Below, in pieces: positions 22,201 through 33,455 of a stretch of 64,000 nucleotides of DNA. Origin of the DNA: Gonapodya prolifera JEL478 (lineage: Eukaryota > Monoblepharomycota > Monoblepharidomycetes > Monoblepharidales > Gonapodyaceae); contig KQ965784.1 of assembly GCA_001574975.1 (NCBI GenBank), positions 11,712-75,711 on the forward strand, given 5' to 3'. The notes beneath the pieces were generated by a model. The model was not told the origin of the DNA. It made no database searches and worked only from the letters and a program-made list of their open reading frames with translations. A program made the position numbers and the translations under genes. Every line of letters starts with the position of its first letter. Position 1 is the stretch's first letter.

Positions 22201-24934
22201 ACCCCTAACATACTTTCACGCACAAAATTGCACTCAGTTGAAGCATTGAACACACCAGTGTATTCACATAAAATAAAGAAATTTTTGATGTTTCATTTAT
22301 GGGGTTTTGTGCAGTTTTGGTGGAGCTAGCACGCAAAAGAGTGCTTGAGGAGTTATTCCAAACTACCATATAAGGAAATTTCATTGGTACCAGAATTCTC
22401 ATTGCCATATTCTGGTAACACCAGGGGTTTAAGTATAATGCATTCATAAGGATGTCGTTAGACTGAATTGTGAGTCATAAGCCCCAGTTCCTCCATCTGA
22501 AGTGGCATGACTCAAGATCTCTTTTAAGTATGATGCATTCATAAGGGAATAAATCATAATTTGTTGAAGACCTTTTGTGATTTGCGTGGTTCTGAGCAGT
22601 TCCAACCCAACTTTCAGGGCACCACAGAACTCCAAACTGCAAGTGGCACACCTGAGGAATTGCATGTGCCTCCCCCTTGAGCATATAAAACATTTACACT
22701 TTGTCCCCATCCTCCCTTTGCAGCCCTTGTTGAGGGAGGGGGGAAGAAAGTGCCAATTTGAGGGGACCTGCCCTCCATTCAATGGATTCACTCCCAACAT
22801 CTTTTGAAATTACACAGAAAATTTTCTCAATATCTAATCTACGTTTCTCTCACCAAGAAGAGGTGGACTTTCCCATCTGGTTGGGCCATGAAAACCTTAA
22901 TCTGAGTTCCACTATGGTAGCTCTACCCATGGTTGCAAAAGGGTTAGAGTGCACCTGCAGGTGTTAGCTTACAAAGGAATCAAAAGTTTTTGTCTCTGCA
23001 CATATGAATCAAAGAGGGATGGACTATTTAAATGGGAGCAAAGATTTGTGTTTTGAAGATTATGAGAGACAGACAGATTGAGAGAGGAAAAGAGAATATG
23101 AATACAGATTCAACAGATATGTACCCACTGCTACTATACATGATTTCAATATCCATAGTTCTATGCTGTTGATAATTGATAAACTGTTGCAAAAAATCAG
23201 TGGTGAGACAAACTTGTCCTTCTCAACCCATACTTGATCAAAAGGACATGTATATTACAATATGTTTTTCTTTGTTATGTACCTTTGTTCCATATCCCAA
23301 CAGCCAAGTTTCCTTGGGGTTGATGGTGGGTTCCGGTCACTCTTCATTCCTTTTCTTTTATTGCATTGCATTCTTCAGAGTTTAAATTGAAGGCCAAGAT
23401 TGCTGTGATTGCATGACTCCTGTTTGCATTTCCCCTGATCAATTTGGAAACACATTGCATTGACAAATATCCTGCTTGAAAGCTCAAGGTGGAATAGTTG
23501 ATATGTACATGCTGCATATCTCTAAAATCAAGTATGAAGGTTTCCAGTGGAAGCTTTGGTGTGGTTTGCAGTTTCTTGCATCCCAAACTATCTCAGCACC
23601 TCACCAACAAATAACTCAAAGATGCTCAGAAATGGCTCAATAGCCTATGAACCATACTAAAAATAATTTACTTTATTTATTGACAGTTTCAACTCATCTA
23701 GCTCTGAAGGAAATATTCTGAGAATTTTTTAAGTCTCTGGAGCTGGAGTAGTGTTTGTGTGGGAAAGGATCCAATTGGCTGAAGTGTTCTGTAACTACTT
23801 TTTGTTCTTGTAAGTTGTTGGTTACTGTAAGCAAATTGTCCACTTTGGTCATTATGACACACAATTCTATGTGGAAGAGCTTAAGGAAAAATACTCCACC
23901 AGAATCTATAAGTTTTGGGCTAACCAAAACTTGAGAATGATGTTGAAGCTGGAACTTCAGTGTGTCTTCTACTATTAAATGGGTATTGGAGATGCTAATG
24001 ATATTTTAAAAAACCAAACCTGGAGGCTTTTATTGCATCAAAGCATGCAAAATTAACTTCAAAGGAAATGTGAACATTGCCAGCTGTGATCCAGGGGTTT
24101 GTAATATTTTTGTTGATTAAAGAAGTCACAAGCTATGCAATGAGTCATTTCAATGAACTTTAAAAAGTACTCAAAGAGTGCATTGACCAAATTTTATGCC
24201 TGTGATGTACAAATCAGCAAGACTCCAGATCAAGTGTGGGCAGTTGCATGATGAAATCACTTGATAATTGAAGCCTGCTCAATGCTTGAAGCTGATTAAT
24301 AATGGTGAGTACATTTTACAGTTACTTTAATTTTGGAGAGTTAGTCTTTTGTGTTGCTGCATTTTTATTGAGCAAAGTTCATCTGTGTTTTGCTTCCATT
24401 CCCATTTTGCAACATTTTGTTCTAATGCTGAACTTTAACACCCCCTTTAACTCAAGAAAAGCAATTTCCAAAGCAAACACATGCTCACCACACAAATCAA
24501 GCCAGTAAGATGATTTTTTTAACTATTGTTTGTGGCATTACCCTCATCTGCTGATATGTATGGTTGGCAAAAGTCAAATGTTAAAGAGTCAGAGAACAAG
24601 CAACCTGATTGAATGGATATTAATTCTCCAAACCAAAATAATACTTACTTTATGAGAGGTAAAATGAACAAACCATGTTGGGTTTGCCAATAACCAGTAC
24701 ATTGCAAAGGAGTTGTGAAGCAACTTGGTGCAAGTGGCAAGACCAGATATGATGATGTCCTTTCAGTAAATTCTTCTGCACCCTTTGTGCAAGAGTTTCA
24801 TTTATCATTGTTAATCACCTTTGGGTCTTCCATTCTCACCACTTGACCCTCCTTTGGGACTGCCAACACTGTCTTATAACACTTTGAGCCCACTGAAACA
24901 TACCAAAACCTTTCTCAGCACTTAACTGGACATC
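19201..24934. other. AT-rich, CpG-depleted repeat graveyard without intact genes
   Basis: No frame exceeds about 120 codons. A ~65-bp sequence is repeated directly at about 22085-22150 and 22462-22530, with CCCCAGTTCCTCCATCTGAA identical in both copies. A second pair, TGCATTCATAAGG, lies at about 22438 and 22534. A minus frame at 22444-22800 has a Cys-rich cluster (CKCFIC then CATC) reminiscent of a transposase zinc ribbon, which is too weak to name. No CpG is present from 23336 onward. I see no RNA gene. Confidence 0.5.
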
Positions 24935-26435
24935 ATGCAAGGCTGTGCTTCCCTAACTGCAAATCTAGGCCTGATGTGTTGAACAAAATTGCAAGGTTTC
25001 TGGCTCAAGTAGTTCCTGTGAGAAGGTATGGCAACAAGATAGATAGATTTAAGGAAGCATAACTCACTCAAAGAAGATCTCAGCAAGGCACATGACTTCA
25101 ATGATTGTGACCAAGAGTCTGATTTTGGAGATGATAAAAGGGAGGAGAGGGATGAAAGCATTGCCATTTGGGATCTTTTCAAAAATGAAAAACAATTCAA
25201 TGCTTACGCCCTTATAAGTGGCAATCTACTCAATAATTTTGTTCATGGAGAGAAAATGCTTCCAAGTTTTGCTAAAGAGCACCTACCTTGAAAAGGCAAA
25301 AGAGTTCAGAGATGAGCTGTTTCAAAATCTCCCCACAGGAGATTTCGTCATCATTTTAATATTAATTTCTGAATGCAGTCTTGATGACTCTGATTAGTAA
25401 GACATAAACTGGAGGATCTTATGAAAAAATTAAAACAACATCCCAACTGTCCACATACATTCTTACATGGCTACCATCTAATCACAAACTTTTGACTTTG
25501 GAGAAAATCCAAAGTTTTGCTTTAGTGAGCTCATTTTTGAGAAAAAAATTGCAAAGTGCCAAAAAATCTTATCAATCACTGAGACTTTGTTGTATTAAAA
25601 TGACTAACAGAAGAAAGCTCACTTTTAGCAACAACCACAACTTCACATCCAGGAAATGTTTAGCCCCAAAAATTTGTGACTATGGAAGACATAATGTTTG
25701 ATCCAATTAGATATAATATTCATCTATTGACACATTGTGCAATTATAAGTGTTGCTTTTCAAGTGCAAGCAATAAAGTACTTTTCTTGAAGCATTGTTTC
25801 CCTTGTATTGTATTGATTGGGTGTTTTATCACTAAACCAATTCTGAGTAATTAATTGGGTCTTATTTTTCTACCTCTGTCTAATATTTTATGGACAGCAA
25901 TCTCAGCTTTATTTTCTGACAATTCTGTCATGTCTCAACATAAATATTGACTTCCTGCCATTTACTCTGTTGTCTCCAAAGTACCTAAAGTGATGACAGA
26001 TCCCAATTTGGATTTATGATCTTTGACATGTAACCAGATTTACCATCTCCATGCTCTGTCGGGAGATTTTGAAACAGCTCCTCTTTCACTTCTTTTACCT
26101 TGTCAAGTGTGGGTGATCTTTTGCAAAAGCTAAAAGCAATTTCCTCTACATCATCAAGCTTTTTGGGGGAGATTGTCACTCATAAGGGTGTAACTTTTTG
26201 TTTTTGGAAAGATCCCAAATGGCAGTGCTTTCATCACTATCCTCCCATTTCTCATTCCAAAATCAGACTCTTGGTCATCCTCAACAAAGACCTTAGCCTT
26301 GCTAAGACATAAAGCAAATATTCCTCCTCAAATCTATGCCTGTTCTTGTCATATTTTCTCACAAGAACTAGAGCTAGAAACCTTGCAATTTTGTTCAACA
26401 CACCTGGACTGAATTTGCAGTTAGGAAAGGTTAGC
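24935..26435. repeat. Imperfect inverted repeat, arms of ~400 bp around a ~700-bp spacer
   Basis: The arm at about 24940-25345 reappears as its reverse complement at about 26055-26430. A 27-nt block is identical between 24975-25001 and the complement of 26376-26402. Further matched blocks include CCAAGAGTCTGATTTTGGA, GCCATTTGGGATCTTTTC (one mismatch), CACCCTTATGAG-type and GAGCTGTTTCAAAATCTCCC. Both arms translate to a related decayed peptide (FPNCKxxPxVLNKIARFLA), so the arms are two copies of a formerly coding repeat in opposite orientation. The family is unrecognised. Transcripts across this region could form a long hairpin. Confidence 0.75.
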
Positions 26436-26931
26436 CTCAATTAATGTCCAATGAAGTCTCTAGGAAAGGTTTTGGCATGTTTCAGTGGGGTTTAAGATTA
26501 ATAAAATAGTGTTGGAAGTCCTGGAGGAGAAATGAGGCAGGAAAGAAGGAGGGGGAACAAAGTTGGCCAATACCTGAAGTAAAGATGCAGCCTTCAGCTT
26601 AAGACACACTCAGGAGTCAGGACCTCTAAGCCCTCAAAGAAGCAGCTGAGCTACATAAATGCTCATGATGCAATGCACGTATGATTAGTGATATAAAGCA
26701 AACAAAGCCAGACAAAGTATCTTTCCAAAATTATTATTATAAATTCAGACTAAATATCTGGCAAAGATTAAAGGTATCATGAACATAATACCTATATTCA
26801 AGGTATTTGAAGTCATTGATTCAAACTTCGATTTGCTTTGAACAATGATGAAGATCACCCACTTCAGAAATACAAATAACCATCCTGTTTGGATTTTAAT
26901 CACCCATCCAGCAATTTGACATTCCTTGAGC
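26436..26931. other. AT-rich spacer without visible features
   Basis: CpG-poor sequence lies between the inverted repeat and the decayed Hsp70-like gene. There is no frame, motif or repeat worth naming, apart from its proximity to the acidic 3' end of the Hsp70-like relic. Confidence 0.4.
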
Positions 26932-29347
26932 TTATTCCTCTTTCATGGAGAGCTTGCAGTGCTCCCAGGGGGGCGAAACTTTTTGTTTCCTCCTCAGCAC
27001 CTCCCTTGTTCCACCTGCTGTCTCAACCATTTCCTCCTCTTCCCCTGACTCTTCAACATCCTTGTCCTCCTCACCTTCTTCTTCACCTGAACCCTCTGAT
27101 TTATTTTCCTCCTCTGGCTCATCAGATTCACCCTCTTCAAGCTCACATTCAACAGATTTGATTCCCATAAACACACTATTGATTTGGCGAACACAGGTGC
27201 ATCTTCCTTGGATGCACCAATGGAAGCACCATTTCCAGTGTCATCACCATTCTTCATGGTAGAGCAAAAAATTGGCTGGCAAGAATATTGTCCTCTTCCA
27301 ACTCTTTCTCTTCTGATGCCTCCCCTTCCAAAACATCTTATTGGTCAGTTGACAGGTGAATAAATTGATCAAACAATGCCTCAATGGTAGGAAACAGATC
27401 AATCTCATTCAGTGCATCAGCGCATTGAAATTAACCTTGCAATCTATGACCATAGTCTTCCAATTCCTTAAAACTTGCTGTCCTTTTGTTTGCCCTGGAA
27501 ATGGCCACAGACTTTGCAAGTAACTCTGATGGATCTGCCCTGATCTGAGTCAGCTTTTCTGCTGAGATAACCTGGAAGTCAGGTATCTGAGGTTCAACTT
27601 GCTTCAGTTTGCTACCACCCTGACCCCCAGGGAGCATTTTGGCTGCACATGCAAAGGCACACTTCCTCAAATCATATCAAAGAAAGATCATGATGGGAGA
27701 GCCTCTTTTTAGATTTCTCTTGCCAAGTTCAATGTCAACAATTCCAAGAAGTCTGTTTCCTGGTGCAAGAGTCTCCAAGCTGTCTGTCAGGTGAGTATCA
27801 CCACCAATTGCTAAAACAATTTTGATTACAGTTTGATTCATCTCACCCAGGAAAACTTGACACTTCCATTTTGTTGTCTCCAGGAATGAAGTGCCTTTCT
27901 TTACCATTGTGTCAAAAACAAACCTTTTTGATGTTGCACTGAGTTGCATATTCAAGCCAATGTCTGCAGGAGCAACATCTGCCACAATGGAGCTCACACT
28001 AAGACATAAAAAACCATCAGGACAAAACTAAAAAAAGTGTTCAGGAACATACCCATAATCAATGTCAGCACCAATATGACAAGCCCCACATGCCACTAAA
28101 ACAGGGGAGCTTCCACACTCAGGAACACGTGTGTCACTCATACCTTTCTTGCAAACATTGCAGAGGTCTTTGGCTGCCAATGTTCCCCCAACAGCAACAA
28201 TACTGCTAACTTGAAAGCAAAGTTAATCATGGACCACATTTTTGCCTTTCCTATTGGAACTGGCCAAACTGCTGGGGTTCAAAGGAAGAGACATGCTTTC
28301 TCCTCCCAACTGTGTGGCATCATTAGTGGCCATCTTTTGACGCATGCCATTGTCAAGCTTTTTCAGTGTTGTGGTGAACATTGTATCAAATTCCTCAAAG
28401 CAACAGCTATAGTATCTTGAGGAATAAAGAACTTGCAGCTCACAGAGCGTCCCCTATCTGTCACAACATTTTGGAGATTGTAAGGCACGCATCTGTCCCA
28501 AGAATGAAAAACTGTGAAAGAAGCTTGAAGATATTCTTCAAGGAGCGCTGTCCAGATAGCATTGCATGAAGCAGGTTTGTGACCAATTGCGCAAAGAGCC
28601 TCCTCAACAGTTGGGAGAATGTGTTTTGCAATGGCTAAAGAGATATCAAAACCTCTGCGATCAATACCAGTAGCATAAAGTGTATCCACGCGTTTCCCCC
28701 CTTCTGCTACAACAATCAATGCAAGTTGTAGATTCCCATGACCACAGTCCACAAAAAGCATAATTTTTTGCGAGGTTAACAACGCAAATAATGCTTTAGT
28801 CTGTTCAGAAAATTCCTGATATCCCCAAACTGCAGCCTGAGGCTCAGTGACAATGTAAAGAGACCCAGGGGGAGGTTTAAAGCAAGTTCAATAATTCTTC
28901 TGTAGTGTTTGCGTCAATATTTTGGCCACGTAATGGGGATGGTTACGGTCACCAAATCTCTGGTGACGTTGTAGTCTTTAGCATATTTTTTGATCCTTGT
29001 GGCTATGGTGGAAAAATATTGAAAGACAGCAACAGAGAGTGGGATGATGCACTCTGCAGACGGTGAATAGTACCCAATAGTGTTGTGCTGTGGTCGGCAG
29101 ATTTGAAAAGTCTTAGAGGTCAGAGGATTGGTGAGCAAACACATTGACCTTTCTCCTCCCTCACAAGTGTGTATGGATGCATGCTCTTTATGAAGTCCTG
29201 AACAGTCAGATGGTCATAGTGAAGGCCAGCAATCTTCTTGAACAAATAAAGGCTGTCCCCATTGCGGTCTCTGACAGTCGGCCTGATATCCCAATTGTTC
29301 TTGTTACTGTCCACTAGTGCCACAAACAAAGGCCCTGAAAGTGTCAA
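26932..29347 (-). pseudogene. Decayed Hsp70-like (actin-fold ATPase plus substrate-binding domain) gene
   Basis: Successive minus-strand pieces follow Hsp70 order. 29347-28914 gives GPLFVALVDSNKNNWD and IKKYAKDYNVTRDLVTVTIP, like the VVTVPAYF strand. 28860-28363 gives IVTEPQAAVWGYQEF (EPTAAAIAYG equivalent) and IMLFVDCGHGNLQLALI (phosphate-2-like strand). About 28220-28060 gives IVAVGGTLAAK and GSSPVLVACGACHIGA. 27997-27677 gives VADVAPADIGLNMQ (DVxPLSLGIE), opening a substrate-binding domain. An acidic Glu-rich tail ends near 26932. An in-frame TGA follows WPKY, and a one-base shift separates it from PGSLYIVTEP, so a full protein cannot be read through this part. Very low CpG fits long silencing. 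Distant similarity suggests one of the expanded non-canonical fungal Hsp70-like families rather than SSA/SSB. Some frame changes may be introns. Confidence 0.7.
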
Positions 29348-29889
29348 GAAGCAGAGTAGGAAGTAAAGTTTGATTTTACTGACAAAACAGCAAATGCTTC
29401 AAAATCCACACAAGACTGCTTGTTGTATGAGGTTCCCACAGGTACGTATTTCACTGTCTACATTCTATCCACCTTCACCCCAATTGCAGTCTTGGAATTC
29501 CCAGCATTAATGGAAAAGGCTCCTCCTCAGACTCTTTTTGGATGCATCCATGCTCACCATGGTCAATTTTTGATCTGAATGCCAAACGTTTATTGGAGTT
29601 TGGTTCCCCCAGATTGGACTTCAATGAACTGTCAAGGTTTGAAACTGTCATGCAGTATCCAGCCGGCTGGTGCTCCACCAAAGTCCTGAACTTAACTGAG
29701 GAAAACAGATTACATAAACCCTCTCATCAGGCCAATTTGGTGACAACTAGTGATGATACAGATTTTGGGTTGGAAGGAGGTGGCTGCAAAGCAAGGATTG
29801 TGATGGGTTGGGTGTGTGTAAATGCAGGTGCGTCCATGGGCAGGGAAGGGGCAGGGTGGAACACAATGTTGTAACAACATCAGGAAACT
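29348..29889. other. CpG-poor region upstream of the Hsp70-like relic
   Basis: It may contain the lost 5' exons of the Hsp70-like relic; a minus peptide reading NSKTAIGVKVD at about 29490 is a weak candidate. Nothing else is supportable. Confidence 0.35.
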
Positions 29890-30915
29890 AAACATTGCTG
29901 TCCATTGCAGTGAACCGTGGTCCATGGCTTCACTGGGATCACAGGTAGGTCCCTGGAGTGCACAGCTGGTTTAGTGGAGGTTCACCAATAAAATTGCAGT
30001 TAACCACAGTAGAGCAAGTGAAATGTGTTAAGGCTACAATTGTAAGTGAACACTTTGGAACTTCAGTTATGTATTTACAGTACCACAGGTAGTACGCTGT
30101 TTTGGTGTACATGCTCCTTGTGAGATATTTACCTTGGTCAGTGTGTCATACCTTTGTCTGTTGCTCTGCAAGAGTATGCATACCGCTCCGCAGTGTATTA
30201 GGCATCCTCCTTGGTCAGCTTTGCAAGTTGAACCTTGTGCTGACCTTGCTTCACAAGAATTCTGCTCTGCAAGAGTACTAGTACTGCTCTGTGGTACATT
30301 CACCTCCAGCGGTGTCCATACAAGCTCTGCAAGAGTATTGCACTCCACAGGGTATTTGCAATCTTGTGGACTTGTGCCAAGTCTTGTCATCCCTCCGCAA
30401 GAGTAATCTGCTCCACAGTGAACTTGCCTCTGGCAAACACCTCCCTCTGCACTACACTTGCCTCTGGCACCTCCTTGGTCTTGCTCTGTTCACTTGGGTA
30501 CACAGTACTCACCTGTCAACAACAGCCAACCACTGACAATTGAGCTGTCCTAAAATCACAGTGCAGTAGCTGGGAGAGTCCATCCAGGCGGAAAAGACTT
30601 ATTGGGAGGAAAAGCAGCTGATTTGGGGAGGAGAGNGGGGGGGGGGGGTGGAGGAGGACAGCATGATTGGGTGAGTGGTGCAGAAGAACTGAAGAAGAGG
30701 AGAGGAAGGCCTCATTGGTATTTGCTCTTGCAACAGTACAAGTACTCTGCTCTGCAATGAACTAATATCCACTCTGTCTCCATCACTGGACATATGCTCT
30801 ACAGTGAATTCGCAACTCCCAAAATTGAGTTGGAGTGGTAATGATGCAGCCAGCGTCCTAAAAGTTTGTGTTCAGACAGGTTTGCAAAGCCTGTGCGGAG
30901 GTTCAGACACCCCAA
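29890..30915. repeat. Scattered CTCTGCAAGAGTA / CTCCACAGTG motif repeats and decayed GGTTCAC repeat
   Basis: GCTCTGCAAGAGTA or close variants occur at about 30168, 30264, 30329, 30393 and 30728. Each is usually followed 15-35 bp later by a CTCCGCAGTG / CTCTGTGGT / CTCCACAGGG word. Spacings of about 96, 65 and 64 bp suggest a degenerate minisatellite. The first 120 bases hold the decayed relative of the repeat at 17861-18060. Base 30636 is an N, next to a G-run of about 15, so assembly may be poor there. Confidence 0.55.
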
Positions 30916-30917
30916 GC

Positions 30918-31090
30918 AGTGATATGAGTGAGTGAGTTACTTGCTCATTTTGTTCAACTTGCTACTCACTCACAAGTCAGGTGCCAAACTCGCAACTTGG
31001 CTTGCTCATCAACAGAGGCAACTTGCTACTCACTCACTCCAGGGGAATGGCAACTTGCAACTTGCAAGTTGACTTGCTCAGTGTTAAAAC
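30918..31090. repeat. Subterminal GAGTGAGT / AACTTGC array of the hAT element
   Basis: Starting CAGTGATATGAGTGAGTGAG, the segment alternates ACTTGCTC, CAACTTGCTACTCACTCAC and GCAACTTGCAACTTGCAAG. It ends about 95 bp before the decayed transposase stop at 31183. Dense short repeats just inside the ends are typical of hAT elements. No 8-bp target duplication or opposite end could be identified. Confidence 0.55.
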
Positions 31091-31182
31091 TAGTTTATAC
31101 ATTGCCCAAACCTTTGATTCACCCAATTGCAAAAATTTTGTACAATTTCAAGCCAACTGATAATAAAAATTGCTTTTATTCA

Positions 31183-33455
31183 TCATTTTCTAGCCATTAT
31201 TGCAGGAAACTCTTGTTTCCACTTCTTTGATAACATTAAGCTTCTAATCATCCCCACACCTAATCGCGCCATCTTATCACCAATGACATTCCAACCTGCT
31301 GAAAAGATCCTCTCTGCCTCTGCACTTGTTGCTGGGATTCCAAGGAGTCCTGTGCCATCTGCTTGAGTCTGGGGAGGTCACTCCTCCCTTTCCAATATTC
31401 CAGCAGGTCTGTCTTCCTTGGCCTATGCTCCTCACTGAGGTACCAGTCCAGCTCTCCCACCATCTCCTCATCATTGTCAAAAATGCTTGACGCAATGAGG
31501 TCCTGAGACAATCCCTCATCCCGTCCCTGGCCCATGTCTGACCCAGGATTGGAGTATCCTGTGTGATACACTGTCCTGATTGCATTGTCCGCCTGTTGGA
31601 TATACACTGCCTCCCACTGTTGTTCCTGCATCCACAATAGCTTATAGGCAGGGTGTAGAACTTCCAATCTAATTAGTTTTTCAGATAAGAAAGTTGAAAC
31701 CGCTGGGGGGACAGCTCACCTAGTGCAGTCCAATATAGCTTCAAATTGTCTGTCTTCCCATAACATTTCTGCAGCACCTCCATGATGCTTGCCCCAACTG
31801 CTACAAGAAGTGGCTCCAAGTCCAAATCCTTGTCCTCCAGCCTGTCCATGATGATGTTGAAGAGTGGGACAACCAATACAATGGTTGGGTACACCACACC
31901 CTCAAGAAGTGACAGAGTGGGCCATAGGCTGGTGCTTGGAATCAACCAATGTACACAATGAAAAAACATTTCAACACTCACCTCAAGCAGTTTCCTCACC
32001 TTCTCCAAGTAGTTCCACTCCTCCTCCAATAGCTTCAATTCCCAAAGACTCCTGTCAGAAGCCAAAAGCTTCTTGGCCTCCTTCCTGTCCTGCATGGCCT
32101 GGCTAATGGCATTGAAGTCCAACTTCCACCAGGTACCAATAGGAGCAACCAACTCCCGAGCCTTAGATGGGTCCAAAAACTGCAAGGTATATAGCTTGCA
32201 AGTCTGTGGAGACTTCTGGACCCTGAAAATAAGCTTGTACAGCTTGCCATCCATGGGTTAAAGCCATAGTCAGCCACACAAAAAAGTACAAAACTTGAAC
32301 TCACCTTTTCCACTGGTCCACCAATCCCACTGCTCACATCTTCCTCCTTGAATTCTGGAAGTCAAAGCTTGGCCAGACCAGTGCAGACTGCAAGGTGGAG
32401 GATGTGCACAAAACACCCCACCATGGAATCCTTGGAATCAAAATCTGAGGGACATCTGGCACATCCATGATTCCGTGCATCATTGTCCCAGTGTTACTAG
32501 TGTTGTCTGCTGTGAGCAATAGGAGCTTCATGTAATCAATGGGTTTCATCAAACAAGAAAGGCTGGGTAAAAAGAACAGCTGCAAGAATCAAAAACAAAA
32601 CAAACTCACCTTACTAGTGACACCCTTCTTCCTCAGAGCTTCCAATATAATTGTTGCAAGGTTGTCCCCAGAATGCTGACCCCTCACATGTATGAAGTCC
32701 AGTAGGACCTTCTTGACAGTCCAATCTTTTGCCACCCAATGTCCTGTGACAGCAGCAAAGCTGTGTCACTGGTCCTGCATAGTCCAGACGTCTGTTGTGC
32801 ATGCAATTTGCAAGCAGTCCTCCTGAATAGAGGGTCAGAAGAGGTTGAGTTGACAACTGACAAACCCACTTACTTCCAACAGCTTGTCCAGGATTCCTTC
32901 AAGTCGCTCCATTTTGTTGGGAATATCTCAGCAAACCATGTCAGCAGAAATTTGGGGTGCTTCAGGGCAAGCTACTGCCAGCATTTTCAAAAACCACTGG
33001 TTCAATGGTTCAGAGGCTACAACCTAATCAAGCACAGCCACCTGATAGGCCTCTTTGTTGAATACCTGTGAACAATTTTGAGTCATGGTCAAGTCATCTG
33101 CCTTGAGTTCACCAGAATGGCTTCAACAGTTTGCATGTCTGCAAGGGTCATCTGACTCAGTCCTGTTCTTTTCTTCTTGTCCAGCTTCTTCTGAGGGTCG
33201 CAATCCTTGATGGAATCCATGTGAAATCGGATGGTGTGCAAAAGGAGAGTTGAAGTCGACAATTGATTTGTCATATTGTACCTAGTGAGAATGTACAACC
33301 ATGCTTGTGAAAAATAAAAAGCAAGAAAAGAACTTACGTCACTCCTTTGCAGCCATTCTGTCCTGCTTGGAGGCAGATGGCCCTCTTCTGTGATCCATTC
33401 TCCTGTTTCTCAAAATGGCCATCCCGGAACACCCAAGATGACACCTGCTTTTCTG
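31183..33455 (-). mobile_element. Decayed hAT-family transposase with BED zinc finger
   Basis: Read 5' to 3' on the minus strand: a BED-type finger (SSWVFRDGHFEK, ICLQAGQNGC, then TSTLLLHTIRFH) at about 33455-33230; CTTDVWTMQDQ and VTGHWVAKDWTVKKVLLDFI at about 32810-32690; LLLTADNTSNTGTMM and CFVHILHLAV at about 32530-32370; EEWNYLEKVRKLLEV and YPTIVLVVPLFNIIMDRLE at about 32030-31840; and the C-terminal dimerisation segment ELDWYLSEEHRPRKTDLLEYW, GIPATSAEAERIFSAGWN at about 31460-31280. Together these are diagnostic of hAT transposases. TGA stops interrupt it after TMQDQ and after LAKL. One-base shifts separate TADN from CFVHIL and QDSL from GIPATS, so it is inactive. Some gaps may be introns. 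The CpG-poor composition matches the surrounding block. Confidence 0.85.

Noticed and set aside
22444-22800. Cys-rich minus frame resembling a piggyBac-type C-terminal zinc ribbon
   Set aside because: Only the Cys spacing is suggestive. No DDE-domain block could be read upstream in any frame.
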